From: Mytilisepta virgata
Taxonomy: Eukaryota > Mollusca > Bivalvia > Mytilida > Mytilidae
NCBI GenBank assembly: GCA_028015205.1
Contig: CM051517.1
Span: 61,689,455-61,753,454 of the forward strand
DNA length: 64,000 nucleotides
Direction of reading: 5' to 3'
The notes beneath the pieces were generated by a model, which saw nothing but the letters and a program-made list of their open reading frames with translations, was not told the origin of the DNA and searched no databases. The position numbers and the translations under genes were made by a program. Positions 21,303 to 36,900 of this stretch are shown in pieces (positions within the stretch are counted from its first letter, which is position 1; the number at the start of each line of letters is the position of its first letter).

Positions 21303-21938
21303 AAAAATGACATTTTAGTGAAATGTCGAATTCCAACCTGACTTCTGTTGACCGATCCAAAACAATTACTAAATTCCATATAATTGGGTAAGTTCTGTAC
21401 ACAAGTTGTTGAACAGAAATCTCAATGTTGGGTATTATCTATATTACAAAAGGAAGCAACTCAGAAATGTCATATTTGAAATATGTTGAATTCAAAGTTG
21501 AAAGAGCAGAAATTACAAAATTCACAATTTTTTCTTTTATAAAGGAGCATAACTCTGGATTGTAAAACACGAATTCAAACTTGCTTATTGTTGCAATAAG
21601 CATTAAGCATTGTATACAAGTTTTAGAACATTTGGCTCTAAGTGAAGAATGTACAAATTTGACAATTTTTCCATTTAGCAATGGCGGAGGCATTAAAATA
21701 TTTAATAGTCTAAAGGGGAGGAAATACAGGAAATAAAAATTCATAATTTTTTACACCTTCCATTAAATCATCAATTTTGCAAATCTAAATGTACAAAAAA
21801 CTACAATTATTTTATACTATTTTTAATGTATGTCCATATCGCATTTAATGATCCATGAAATATGATTGATGCAATAAATGAAAACTTCATGAAATTCATT
21901 ACAAACATGAAACAATTTACAGATATAAAAAACATGTC
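21303..21938. other. 3' flank of NCBP1
   Basis: AT-rich DNA. On the minus strand an ATTAAA lies about 90 bases after the NCBP1 stop (near 21844-21849) and could serve as polyadenylation signal. Part of 21440-21745 resembles bivalve repeats (AGGAGCATAACTCTGG). Confidence 0.35.
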
Positions 21939-24900
21939 TCAAGATCGTAATGCACAGAACTGTTGAAATATTTCTAATATATGAAAGTCAATGTCACTGG
22001 TGAATAATAAGGTTTCCAAAGTGCTGATGTATCTGTATACCAATTCATGGTGCTGTAAAAAGAAAGAAAGAGTTTCAAAATATTATGACTCGGAAAGAAA
22101 TACCTACAAATTTAAACACCAGTGACCTACTCAAAGTTAATTTGTAGGCTTGTGGCAAAACTTGAGACAGTCATATTTCGATTGATAATGGATTTAACAA
22201 GCTTATGAAAACTTGACCTTAATACTAAAATCTATTCCTTTAAAATGGATGTGGGAGGGTAGGAAGGGAAGTTTTATTATAGGACATGGGTCCTGGGTCA
22301 TTTTTAGTGTGTGCCTATCAGATGTATGTAAAGTCATCTAAAAAATATTAGTTGGTTGAGGGGGCATTTTGAAAGTCCCTTCCTAACCTCCCACATTCAT
22401 TTTAATGGAATTTTCCTTATCAATAGTGCACTGAAAATTTATATGAATGGAGTCACATAACTCTTCAAAAACATACAAAATTGTCGAAATCAAAATTCCA
22501 CACTTTTCCTTTTGGTCGTGAAATTACTATAGAATTCTACATGGTAATCCTATGGTTGTAGATCTGGCAAAAGGCATAGCGTCAAATGCAGCAAAAATAC
22601 TCTATGGATGTTCTTGTTCCATGTTTCTTAGATTATTATTCCAGGAGTATGTTTAAAATTTAATCAGTGCATCAATTACATCTTAAAAATTCAACTATAC
22701 ATGTATGAAGTAATTTTCTTTACAGGCAATTGAAAATACTAAGGGGTCGCCTATATTTGTCAACAGTTTTCACAATTTTTTATGAACTGCACGCTAGGAG
22801 GGAGGGGGTTCAGATTCAACATTTTTAATGTATGCTTTATAAAATCGGTATGGCACTTCTGGAAAATAGGGAATACATGCTGGTGATATTGACAGAATTC
22901 ATAATGCTGTAAGAGTTCTGAACAGTATATAAGGTCACAAAAAGCCAACAAATGACAAATCACTTGAGCATGTGAAGATATGTCTCATGCTCCGGACTTA
23001 GTACATGCATTTTCAATGGATGTAACGATGTCTGTAATAGATCGTCTGTCCAAGTAAGGAGTTATACCTGTTCACAGCAACAATGTTACAAAACGTTAAT
23101 GTACACTTTTTGAGGGAGGGAGGGAGTGGGTTTCCAAAAAGAGTGCTCTTTGTAAACTCATGAAAAATGTTGACAATTATGGACAACCCCTAATTTGAAT
23201 TTGTCAACATATAATGAAACTTACAATGAGAAATATTTGTTGTAGTCTTTCTATACACCATTTGTACCATGGTGTATTATAATCTACTCCATTAGATTCA
23301 CAATTAGCCAGGTGGTCAGATAAAACCATTATAAATCTCTGTAAAAAACAAACCTCCAAATGAATATTTAAATGTATAAAAAAAATTCAAGTATATCTTG
23401 ATGCTCATAACATTAAACATTTTTTATACATGTATATACCTGATAAAAAAAAAAACAATTAAACAAATCTGTATACCTGCATGTTCTTGCCAAACATATA
23501 TCTTTATTGGCAATTCGTACATATTTCCTTTGATCTTTTTGCCCAATATTTTCAAGTATCACATACAGGCTGCATCACTGAAAATATTTGGCAATACATC
23601 GTGTGATATAATGCGGAAGGATCTACTTATCTTATCGTCCAATGAAAATGAATTATGGAAATTATCGATGACAAATTCTTCAATTCATGCAAATAGTCAA
23701 TATTTTCCTTTCCTATTCACTGTCAAGAATGTGTTTCAAAACGATGTCACACGCCAATGATTAGTCTACCACATTACAAACTTCTTCCGCAATGAAAAAT
23801 AGGGCACATTAAAATTAGTTGAAGAAGTGATTTTTTTTAGATTAAAAAAATTACCCTTCGGCCTCGTCTAGATATTCCACAGGATATAGTCAGTATCAAA
23901 AACGAAACTACCTATTATTCTATATGAATTGGTCACAACTTATCCTGTAAGAATTTTGTCTTAAACTTTTATGTGAATTAACAGAATATTACTTCTTCAC
24001 TCTCAACTTTGTAACTTTCTTTGTGGGCTTATACACTTTAAAATATGCTATTATAAATGTGAAAGGTAATGTAGTGTCTCAATTAAAAAATACTCAAAAA
24101 CATTCATAACAAGATATATATGATTCTGGTCATTGCAGAAAAAAACAGGAAATATACCAACAAGTTTTGATAAAAAGGTATGGCATTTTGGTAGAGAAAG
24201 CCAATGTATACAGCTAGAACTAGTGACCTTCTGCAGAAAACTAACAATCTTTGTTGATCAGGACTAACATGGTTTAATAAATATTAGTAAAAAAATTATA
24301 GAATACCTAGGCCCTCGACCACTGTAGACATACATACATTGTACATGTACGTCTGGAAATTTTATAGGTCATACCTGAAATATGATTAGAAAAAGTCTTT
24401 TCTGTTGATTCTGTGCCAGATCTAATCTTTCCTCCATTCTTTCTATCACAGATTCTGTTGGGACTTCATCGTCATCCTCATCATCTAACCCATCATTTAT
24501 CTGCAATAAAGCAGTACATTGTATAATAGAAATCATCCGATGTCAGCGTGAACTATATGTTGCCTGATTTGATCGCACATATCATAATAGAAATCATCTG
24601 ATGTCAGCATGAACTAAATGTTGCCTGATTTGATGGCACATATCATAATAGAAATCATCTGATGTCAGCATGAACTATATGTTGCCTGATTTGATGGCAC
24701 ATATCATAATAGAAATCATCTGATGTCAGCATGAACTATATGTTGCCTGATTTGATGGCACATATCATAATAGAAATCATCTGATGTCAGCATGAACTAT
24801 ATGTTGCCTGATTTGATGGCACATATCATAATAGAAATCATCTGATGTCAGCATGAACTATATGTTGCCTGCTTTGATGACACATCATAACAGAAATAAT

Positions 24901-27900
24901 CTGATGTCAGCGTGAACTATATGTTGCCTGCTTTGATGACACATCATAATAGAAATCATCTGATGTCAGCGAGAACTATATGTTGCCTGCTTTGATGACA
25001 CATCATAATAGAAATCATCTGATGTCAGCGTGAACTATATGTTGCCTGATTTGATGGCACATATCATAATAGAAATCATCTGATGTCAGCGTGAACTATA
25101 TGTTGCCTGATTTGATGGCACATATCATAACAGAAATCATCTGATGTCAGCATGAACTATATGCTGCCTGCTTCGATGGCACATATAATAGAAATCATCT
25201 GTCAGCGTGAACTGTATGTTGCTTGATTTGATGGCACATATCATAATCAAAGAACCTTTGTGAGCACGCTCACATACCCCATGTCTTCATATTGTCACTG
25301 GAGAAACAAAATCTCACTTCACAAGTAAAATGAACACAATGAAATGCTTACCTTCACATATTTATCCTAATTTGAATGGCAGCATGTTGGGATATTTAAA
25401 TTCCAAGCGAGAGGAGTAAACAGTAATAGTATAGTGAGGCAACTAAGTTCAAAGGGGCGTAACTCCTGGAAAAAAAATTTAATTGTAATTTCCTGTTGAT
25501 ATGCACATCTACGTAGTATGTCCTTATTATCTGAAAAGGTTTCATGAAATTCTGTTGTGTGGTTTGAGAGGAGTTGCGATGACAAACTGTTGCAGTAGTA
25601 CATTAAAGTAAATAAGTTCAAAGGGGCGTAACTCCTAGAAAAAAATTGAATCGCAATCTCCTGTCGATATGCACATCTACGTAGTATGTCCTTATTACCT
25701 GAAAAGGTTTCATGAAATTCTGTTGTGTGGTTTGAGAGGAGTTGCGATGACAAACTGTTGCAGTAGTACATTAAAGTAAATAAGTTCAAAGGGGCGTAAC
25801 TCCTAGAAAAAATATTGAATCGCAATTTCCTGTCGATATGCACAACTACATAGTATGTCCTCATTATCTAAAAAGGTTTCGTGAAATTCTGTTGTGTGGT
25901 TTGAGAGGAGTTGCGATGACAAGAAACATGACTGACGGACTGACGGACGGCACGATGGACGGACGGACGGACGGCACGACAGACGGACGGACAGGTAAAA
26001 AACATTATACCCTCCGCAACCCGTTGCGTGGGGTATAATAAAAATCATCTGATGTCAGCGTGAACTATATGTTGCCTGATTTGATGGCACATATCATAAC
26101 GATTCTCAATCAAAGGTCTTAGTAAACTTTTGAAAATGTAGATATGTGCATGTGTAAAATTAAATTTTGTCCTGTGTGGAATATTTTCCGGCGGAAAAAA
26201 TTTAATATGTAATATTATCCACAGGATACTATTGTCTATCGAATATTGTCCTTATGTATGAAATACTTTCCGGGTGGCAAAATTGTGCTTTTGAAGGTAA
26301 GGAAAAATACACCATAAAATAATATCCAGCTTAATTATGGAAATGAACGCAACATAAGCGACTGCGGATATTGGTACTAGGCCCTATACCACAAAGGGAG
26401 AAAACAATTAAACTGTTACTGTTAAAAAAGTGTCGTACACTAAATTGGTACAAGTTTAATATAACAATTCAATATTTTTCTCCCTTTGTGCTACAAGTCT
26501 CAGTATCAATATCCGGTGTCGTTCCCATACGATGAACAATGCCTTTTAAACTTTCCAAAAATAAGTTTGAAACCGACTTCAAGCAAGTACACATTTATAA
26601 AAACCTAGCAACCAAAAGTCTTTAACTCTATTTCTCAATTTTCGCTTATCACTTTCGGGAAAATTATCAGGATATATATGATCCGTTATATATGTAATAA
26701 TCCGATTGTATTCGTCTACCTCCATTGTCCAGTAATTTTAATTGATTATTATTATAATAGTTAGAACCATTTTTTAAATAGTATATGAAATTACTCACCT
26801 GTAAAAAACAACTTACCTGTCCATTTAATTTTATCCGGATTTTTAATATAGTTATAATGTCCATTCATTTAATACTCTCCGGGTTCCGAATGCATTTATT
26901 CGGAATGCACCAGTCATGATCGATACTAACATGCCCTCGGAATGAATTTCACGACACGCCCATTAAAAAACGTCCTTTGCCGAATGCATCACTCATGATC
27001 AATAACTGACAAGTACTCGGAATTAATCTAATGATACGTCCATTAAAAATCTTCCACTCTAAGGAATAATTTTAATAAGCCCGGAAATAATATGATAATT
27101 TGATTTTTGCCGGCGGAAACTTTAACATATCAAATATTCGCCGTCGGATGAAATTAAACCCGGATGATATTATGGCTTACACATGTTCATGCTGCTTGCT
27201 GATGACAAATATTCAATGGCACCAATTGTAATGCAGAAGATATGCATCAGATGGGATCAAAGCCAAAACAACAACCTAAAATGCTACAGAGCACATTCAT
27301 ATGCTTTAATGACCAATTCCCTATTTTTGGTACATTTGAGTTATCTCCCATTTACAGAGTTATTTGCTCTTTGGAGAAACTGTCATTTTTCTGCAAAATA
27401 TTTTTTCTTCATAACAGTATCCTGGAAAAACATTACTGATATTTTTTTGGATATATTTTCCCACATTTTTTTTTATGTCTGATGAAGGCCTTCCCAATTC
27501 AATGTTTTTGCCCTATATGTTAAAAGCAAGACTCTTCTGTCATGAAAGATAACTCATGCATATGGAAGACCACTCCAATATCTGCAAATAGGGAATAGGG
27601 TAAAGCAACAACAAAAAAACAAAAAAAAACAAACAAAAACATACATTGTAGAAGATAAAATTGAGTGTCATACAAATGAATTTTTCAAACAGTAAATTTC
27701 AAGAAATTATCTAATTAAAGTAGGAAGAATGAAGGAGGAACTGAAATTCAATATAAATCCAACAATCAATCTTCACAGAAATTAAGGCAACATATACAGA
27801 ATAAACAGATTTCTTACAATGAAAATTTTATTGAACAATATCTGTCACTAGAAATTATTATTTGTCACCTCTAATATTTCCCATATGTTTCTATACAAAT

Positions 27901-30900
27901 TCACAAATTTTCAAATAAATTATTGTGAAGTCATTTTACAACCAATTTTCATGAAATTTGCACCATTATAAAGTAAAAAGTTTCAAGCTTCTTTGTTTAT
28001 TTATATATATATTTTTACAATTCTAGACATCAGGGCCCAGTTGTTCAAAAGTTAATCACTTTTTTCACTTTCAATTATTTCGATTGTTAAGTACTATTTC
28101 TGTACAAAATGTTGCTTAGACACACAAAGTCATAGGATTAACCCATCAGAAAATTTTCAGTCCTTAGGCATAACTAAAGAAGTAAAAATTTGAAACTGGA
28201 AATTGTAGTTAACTTTTGAAAAACTGGGCCCAGAGTAATGATTTAATCACAAAAAGATTTCCATTCTCCATTCTATTATGATGTCCAAAAATTGGTTGAA
28301 TATATAGGGGAAATAAGACGTCACAATTTTTTTCATAACTAAATCATCATCACTCATAAACCAGGAATTGGAAATACATACACAAATAACAATGAAATTT
28401 CAAATATTTCTCTTTCTGGCATTGAAAATTTCTGAAAAATTGGTTGAAAAATGACTTCAAAATAATTTTTTGAAAAATTGTGAATTTGTATAGAAATCTA
28501 TGGGAAAAACTGAAGGTACAAATATTTATGTCCACTGACTGTAAGTAAAGGAAATCAAGCAGTGGTACAGGCTATCTTGAACTTGCAGTTGGTGTGCTTT
28601 TTTTTCTCAAGGTTGAATATCCCTCAATGTGATATAATAAAGAATAGTAACATACATGTATGTTTCATATATATACAGATTTGTGTCAAGAATTATTCAG
28701 TCAATTAATCAACATTGAGAAAATGCCTTTCCACTCAACTTTAATTCCTAGCATCAGACTGAATGTTTCATGTCACCTGATACTTTTGAGAATTTATGAT
28801 TGGTGCCAGACTTTCAAATGGTTTTTTGAATTTTGGTTCATTTGTATGTTTCTGAGTCTGGTGTGGCGTCGATTTTTCTGAATTAGTATGCATTATTGTT
28901 TAGGGGCCAGCTGAAGCCCCCTTCCGGATGCTGGATTTTCTAGCTGCATTGAAGACCCATTGGTAGCCTTGGGCTGTTTTCTGCCCTTTGGTCAGGTTGT
29001 TGTCTCTTAGACACATTCCCCGTTTCAGACAAACGAACATAAAGTAAAGTAACTAATGTTGTCATAAGTTAAAAACAATGTATTTATACCCTTCTTTTGT
29101 AAGCATCCAGTTTGTCCTTGGCATCGTCCACTTCTTTCTGTAATTTATCTACATGTTTACTCATCTTTGTGATGGTACTGTGCATGATCTCCCAAACATA
29201 AAACCTGTTAAAACATTGAAGATGTAAAAAACTATTTTGTTTTTATTTTCAGTGATTCACCTTCTTGAATGTCATTCAATTGGCATTCAAAAATTTTTCA
29301 GTATTTTGAAAAAGACATGTTATATAACAGATAACTACTGAAGTGAGATATTCAAACAGATCAAATTTGCTGAATTGAGCAATACAAATTAAAGCGGTTC
29401 AATGGTTAGTGAGGGCACCAAAATTCATTTTGATATAAACTTATCGCAAAAGATTACACAATAATGAAAAGTAAAACAACAGGAAGAAAGTAATGTATTC
29501 AGTCGATCATATCAACAGAAACTCACTTGGTAAATTCTGGCTGCATTTCACTAGAAAATAACCAATTAGCTACAGCTGAAGGTTCTATTATCTGTGTTTT
29601 CAAAAGTTTATCAACCAAGACTACCATCATCTGTAACATGTATAACACATTATACTGAACTGACAAAAACAAGCAAATGAATATTTTCTTCTTTTTTTTT
29701 TGAAGAAGTAAAATATACTCTTGCAAATTTCGGATCTTCAGAGTAATTCTGGGATATTGCATGAGACAATTTCATATCCAGTTGAGATTGAATTATTTTA
29801 ACTATCTTGCTGGGTGACCAAATAAAGGGAAAAGTACAAATTATATCATATTTCCATATCTGCTCTAATATCACCTAAGACTTCCTTACATGTATTTTCC
29901 ACAAGGCACCATCTAAACAGAGATATGTGAGAAAGGATATGAGGGCATATATGGAATTCTGTTTATCGTATATTTCACAGGGGCTAAAAAATCAAAATAC
30001 AACTAACTTTTATTATCAACAGCAATAAACGAAAACAGATAGAATTTCAGTTTATACCAAAAGAAGAATGAGTGACAGATGAAGGGAAAAGTATAGATTA
30101 TATGCATATTGTATACATGTTGATGAGATCTCCAGATATCAATTTTTTATCACATAAAGATATAAGATAAATACATACATGTAAGTCATTGTTTCAGTTT
30201 CGTCAACAATTTGAAGCATAGAGCATTCCTCACTGGCTACTTTACTTCCTATTTTGTAATTACGCACAGAGGACAAGAGAATAGTTATATAGTTTACCCT
30301 GGACAGGGATATTTATTGCATATGCAGAACTGCATCTTTTCTTATGAAGGATGTGATCTATATACATGTAATTTTGTGTGATACTTCAATTCGTAGTTTA
30401 ATTTCAAAACAGATATTTAATAAAATATAATTTATCAAAGTACATGACATGAAATTGTGTGTTGTATACCTGCTGATGAGATCTCCAGACTTCAAACATT
30501 GTCCGTAACACCCAAATCTGTCCTTCTTCTGTGTCAGCTAGTAACTTCAAAATATGATGAAATCTGCAAATTGTAAAGGCAGAAGAGTAAGGGACGAGAT
30601 CAAAAGTTCAATGTCGGATAAAAAACTTAATTCACATAGTTTTTTCACTGACCCCCCCCCCCCCCCACCCCCCTCTTAACTTAATTTGGGAAAAATTGAT
30701 TGACCAATATAGGCGTATACAAAAATCAATGTCGGATAACAAAACTTCCAGTGATTTTTATCCCCCCACCCCCAAACTATTTGAATTAAGTTTTTTATCC
30801 GACATTGAACTTTTGATCTCGTCCCTAAAGCATTTCCTGTATAAATATAAAAACTGTATTCTACAAAAATCTAACAATGTTATCAGTCTAAATAAATTCT

Positions 30901-33900
30901 AACCCATTTTTGCTGGAAAAAAATTTCAGAGATGTGCACTAAAAAAACAATTTTTTTAATATGCAACTGTTTACCATACCACTAAAACTTCATGTTAAAA
31001 ATGGTTACTGATGCAATTACCACCACTTAGGGCTATTCCATTAAAATGAATGTGGGAGGGTAGGAAGGGATTTTCAAAATATACCCACAACCAACAAATA
31101 TTTTTTTTGATAACTTTACTTGCATCTTATAGGCACACACTAAAAATGACCCAGGACCCATGTGCTATAATAAAAATTCCCTTCCTACCCTCCCACATCC
31201 ATTTTAATGGAATAGCCCTTAGCATAAATCATCTCACTATTTACTAAATTTTTAACCAATGAGAAGAAAATAAAACATGGTACTGTGGTAACTTTTATAT
31301 GCTATATTTTGTGATGAATATCTTGCTGATGTATAGCCTAGATCTTTTTATTTTCTTACTTACTTGGCTATGGCAGCAAAGGAATGGCTGAATGACTTGT
31401 TTCCCAGGTGTAGTAATGTTGATACAAATACATCTATTCTTAATGGGTGATAGGTTGGATCAGCTACAATGTGAACAAAAATTATTTTGTATCAATTAAC
31501 TGTATAAGAAATAATACATGTTATTACATTGAAGATGGTGATTTATCGTAATTTCGAGAGAAAATAAATTCGATATTTTCACTCAGTGAAAGATCGGTTT
31601 TTTATTTAACGTCATCAAGGGCGTTACTAACAAATGACAAAAGATTCAGGAAAGGATCTAAGGAAAATATGGCACTTTTGAAGCATTTTTTGTCTATTTT
31701 ATTAATGTAATAAACAGTATAACTAATTCAAGAATTTGAATATCGAAAATATTCAACTCGTGACCGAAAAACACCTTAATTCACGAATGCCAATATTTTG
31801 CGATCCTATAATTATGTTACATACTCTCATCATCTTCTTTTAGAGGATTTGGTAAATCCTTCAGTATCACCATGGTTTCCTCAGGTGTACATTTTGATTT
31901 GATGGCTTGAATCAGCTGATGTGCTGTCATCGTCCCTGGCAACGAGCCTGACCCTTCTTTTTCATATTTGAAATAAGACTGTGGTTTCTCAGGAATCAGT
32001 GGAGCAAAGTCTTCTGGACATGTTTCCACAATTCTCTGATGGTATGATAATCTAAAAGAAATATGATAGATGAATCTAAAGATCCAGTATCCCATTTCAC
32101 AAAATACTATGTTACTAAGGTTATCCCATGAATATCATTGTATTAGGCAATGATGACAAACTTGTGATAAAATATAACTGTACCACGGGTATCTGTTTTT
32201 TTTAATTGGGGTCCCGATTCTCCACACAGCAAATGACACCAAACTGAAGATAAATTATTGAAACTATCATGATGCAAACCTCCAGATGTATATAAAGAGG
32301 AAAAACTAAGGTCAGAGAATGCATAAAACTAATTACTTACAAGACCTTCATACCAAATATGGTTTCAATCTAAACAGTAGAGGACTAAAAATGCTGTGAG
32401 CAAACTCATAAAATGATACCCTCCAATATGCTGGACAGGAAAAGAAAAGAAATTTTACATACCTCATGCACTTGATCAAAACTTCTTTGACAAACTTAGG
32501 TTTAGGAAGTTCTGGATCCATCTGTAAACAGGAGTTCCAGTCATCCCAGCTCCAACGGAACTGGAAGTTACTCAGATGGTAGGCAAACCAATTTGCAAAT
32601 CTGTAAATAAACACATAAAATATCAGTAAAATTATGATAATCTAGTAACATTATCAGACTGTGAATACAGGATGGACGGATGAATTATTTAACATCCAGT
32701 TGCAACCATTAGGTGCATATCAGGATGAGAACATGTTGATATGATCCCTGCTTTGTACTAAACAGACACGCTGAGCCAGATTTTTGATGTGCTAGTTCAT
32801 GAGGTAACAGTCTGCAGGAAGACATATCACCCCATATGGACACATTATATCGACTCCAAGCCGACCAGTCGTTTGCTCTTACTCCTAGATGCTTGGCTGA
32901 GAAGCAGCAAATACCAATTTTAATGGTTTTGGTTTGACCCCGGCCAGAGATCAAACGCTTGACCTTCCGCACTCGAGGCAAGCATGCTACCATGAGACCA
33001 CTTAGGCGGTTTCACTAGAGTTTTTACCAATTTTGGGGCAACTTGCTATATAGTTTTCAAGAAGAGAATTAACATATCTTGTTAGTCAAGATTAAATTCC
33101 AACACTTCTAGTGGAGTTCAAACTCATAAGATTTATGATGGGTAGTGATCATCAGTACAAAAGACTTCTTTCCATTAAAAACATATAAGGAATTTAATTT
33201 ATTTCCTTTTCGGATTCCTTTGTGTGTCTGCAAAGATAACTAGGTAATGGACTAAAAAATCTACTTAACCTTTCAATGCACGTCATATTCATTGTGTCAA
33301 GTCGTTCAAACAGAAGTTCTGTTGCTTGAGCCAGCTGAGATTAATAAGTCAAGGATTCAAAATATGAAACTGCATGTTCTAAATAAAAAAAACACATTCA
33401 TTTTCTTTTGAACAAAAAATGCAAAACAAACAAAAAGAAAGAAGTTATTTACATGACAATTAAATCTGCAAGGTCAAAATAAATTATTTAAATAACTAAA
33501 AATAAAAATTCTGGATATTTCACTCTTTAATCACCTCTTTTTTTATATAAAATTTGAAATCTCACACTTAAAATTGCTGAAATTATTATTAATTTCTATG
33601 ATCAAACCATAGATCTAAGGTCTAGGTCTTAAGACAAGAAAGTTATAGGCCGGACACGATTGGCAGCCGCCCGCCCGACTTCACCAATTCAATAACAAGA
33701 TTTTTCCAGAGGAAAACCCAGTTAAAAACATTTCTTCATGATCACATGCATTATGTCCTTGTTTGCACAAAAAAATAACATTTAAAAATCAGTCAACAAG
33801 AAACTTTGTTTCAATTCATCAACTTTGCCTAAGAAATCATGGTTTTACATTCAGAAAAAAACATGGAATTTTCATCATTGAAAAAATATACAAAATGGAG

Positions 33901-36900
33901 ATTTTTTTTACATACTGAGGGAATTAGTCACTGATTAAATAATTTTATCTCAGTCTGCCCCAAAAACCTTTTAAAGCACCAGACCTCGTTTCAGGTTAGT
34001 GACTAAAGATGCAGACTGATATCTGATTAATGTGAAAAGGATACAACTTGTGGCATAGAACCAGGCTGTAATTTACACAGTTCTATAAATGTGGACCCAT
34101 AGAATATCTCTAACTTTGGGTTTCTTGGCAGTAAAAAAAGCTCTCCAAACATCACCTAGAAATAAATGTTAAATAAATAATTAACATATACTAAAACAAA
34201 TTTGCCTCAGGCCAATATGGCTTACCTCGGATCTATAAGTATGCCAATATGAAAAACGTAAGGCAATAATACTATAATATTAGTGTTGAAAGACTAGCAT
34301 TCATTAAATGTTAGATAATGAGGCCACCAAGGACCCATAGATATTTCAAAGAGTAATTCTGTTTAATGATCTGTAAACATTTTCAGCCATTTAAGAGGAT
34401 ATGTGTTGGGAGGGACAAGACTTCCGGTTTCCACCTCTCCGATTCCCACTCTGTTTTCTTCATCCCAGCCCCTTATCTTTGAAGTTTAAACAAAACAACT
34501 TCATTAAGCTCATCAACAGACTCACCTCTACTATCATGTAGTTCAGGGGAATTTTATTCTTGGATGGAAAACTCAGGAGTGTAGCCGCACTGAAACAGAA
34601 AAGGGCATGTATAATGAGTTGTCCTTTATTAAATGACGGAAAAAATATTGTAATTTCAGATTTTATTTTCAGTAAAAAAAGTGCAATGGGATAGAGATCG
34701 CAATAATTAAAACTCATATTTTCATTTTTGGTAGTTCATCAATCGCATTAATTGATCGTACAATATGGATTGTTGACAAAGATCCACAACAATATGTGCA
34801 TGCAAAAAAAAAATTCTGAATTTAAAGTACATAACATAGATGTTTGAAAATAAGTATCTCTTAACTCGTTCATGACTGAAAAGAGTCTATAAGCCTGCTT
34901 TGACATGGAAGCTTAAATAAGTTTGAAACTAGGTACATGTGTAAACCTGTGTATCTAACATAAGTTATAAAGTACCATTTTATTCATTTTGAATGAAATT
35001 AACTTTCATAGTAAAACTCTTGAATGCTTACTTCTGAACACCACCAAAAGTTGAATTGCTTTTATTACACAGATTGAAACAATGAACATTGTGTACACAA
35101 AACATGTGTCACATGACAATGTGTACCTTAATCAAATTAAAACTGTCTTATCATTTGCTATGAGATGCAATTAGACTACTGTTTGTAAAGCTCAGTTCAT
35201 GGAATAGATTTTTGGAATTTTACAAGTCTAACATTAGAATAATGTTTGTTGGTTAATTAACCTTGATGCGTCATCTAACAAAAACATAAAAAATTTACGA
35301 CTGTTTGTAAAAATTATATTTTCACACCTGTAAAACTAAATTTAATAAAATCTCATAGGAACAATTACATTGAAATTCCACAGGCCAAATATTTTTGTTT
35401 CTCTGGAAAACATGACTGAACAAAATCAATTTTGTCTATTGTTTTAGTTATGGCTTAGCTAATCAGCCAGCCAAGTAGTAACATGATTTAAAATCATTAA
35501 GGTGCTGAAATTTTGAAAATCTGTTCCATGGACTATGACAGTAGTTTTTAAAAACTACTGTCATAGTCCATGGAACAGAGATATCATGGACTATGACAGT
35601 AGTTTTTAAAAACTACTGTCATAGTCCATGGAACAGATTTTCAAAACCTTCAAAACACAAAAATTATCAATTTCATAACAAGCTTACCAATCTTTGCGAT
35701 CAAAATGATGAACACAGAGTATCCTGCTGATCTGTCTTTCTATCAAATATCTCTCGATAGCATGGCTACCTGGTAAAACGGGTCCCTATAAAAAATTACT
35801 TATAGTATAACTAATCTTGAAATTCGAATACTGTGGATTCATTAATATTCGTTGTATACCAATTTTCGTGGTTTTCGTGGGTCCCAGTAAACCACGAATT
35901 TAAATATCCAACGAAAAATAATATTTTCCTCTTGCTTAAATGCACTGAAGTTTGAAACCACGGAGTTTTGAACAATTGCGTTTTTACAGCATGTACTTGA
36001 ATTCTGACATATGATGAGTTAGCTATATCCACAGAGGATACAGTGTTTCATGTAATTTTGTCTTTGGTAATATATAAACGCTCAAACAATTTTCTTTAAA
36101 AAAAGTTTGACCGTGTAAATTGTCGCGGAATCCACTTCGTTTTTTTTTTTTTTTTTTGTTCAAACATTCAAGAAAAATCTTAATCCTAAGTAGACCTAAA
36201 CAATACAGACTTTCTCATAAATTACAGTAAAAACATCTTGTCAAAAGATAATAAAGCAGAAATTATTGATCGTAATCGGATTAAAAATATGGATGTATAT
36301 GCCCCGAGGTATTTGGTGACAAGTGATTGCAATTTTGTCAATATATATTTTACACCTAATTAATAAGTAAATAATTACGGATTTTGTTAATCTTGTTAAA
36401 TTCGTGACAAGCTTTAATTGTTCCGTTACAAATTTAAAGAATCTGTTTGTTAGACTTTTGTTTAATGAGCGCTTTAAATCAGTACTTTACTGTACAATAT
36501 CAAGTCTGATCGGCACGTTTTGTCGCAGTATTTTCATGATATCTGATGTGCCAAGACACGAATTTAAGAGTTTCAACAACTTTTTATATTTTTTTCTAGC
36601 CAAAAATCAACGAATTTAGGTATCCCACGAAATGCCTTTTTTCCTGTATCCACGAAAATTGGTATCCACGAAAATAAATGAATCCACTGTATATAAATTC
36701 TACAATGAGTGACCGAACAACACAATAATTCACGTATGTGCATCGAATGAGGGAATTATTATTGTTTTTCAGTCACAGGTTGTAGATTTTTGGCATCTAA
36801 ATTTCAAGATTAGTTATTCTGTTTATTTCATTGAAATATTCATAAGATTTATTATGTTTTTAACATCGCTGGTGATGGATATTTTTATGTTACTTCCCAG

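Noticed and set aside
25367..25864. 165-codon minus-strand frame with internal repeats
   Set aside because: Translation of tandem repeat units; it owes its openness to unit length, not coding.
24510..26105. Regular ~61-bp repeats resembling a CRISPR array
   Set aside because: The whole unit repeats with no variable spacer, in an intron of an animal gene; it is a tandem satellite.
32709..32993. 94-codon minus-strand frame
   Set aside because: Lies wholly within a tRNA-derived SINE.
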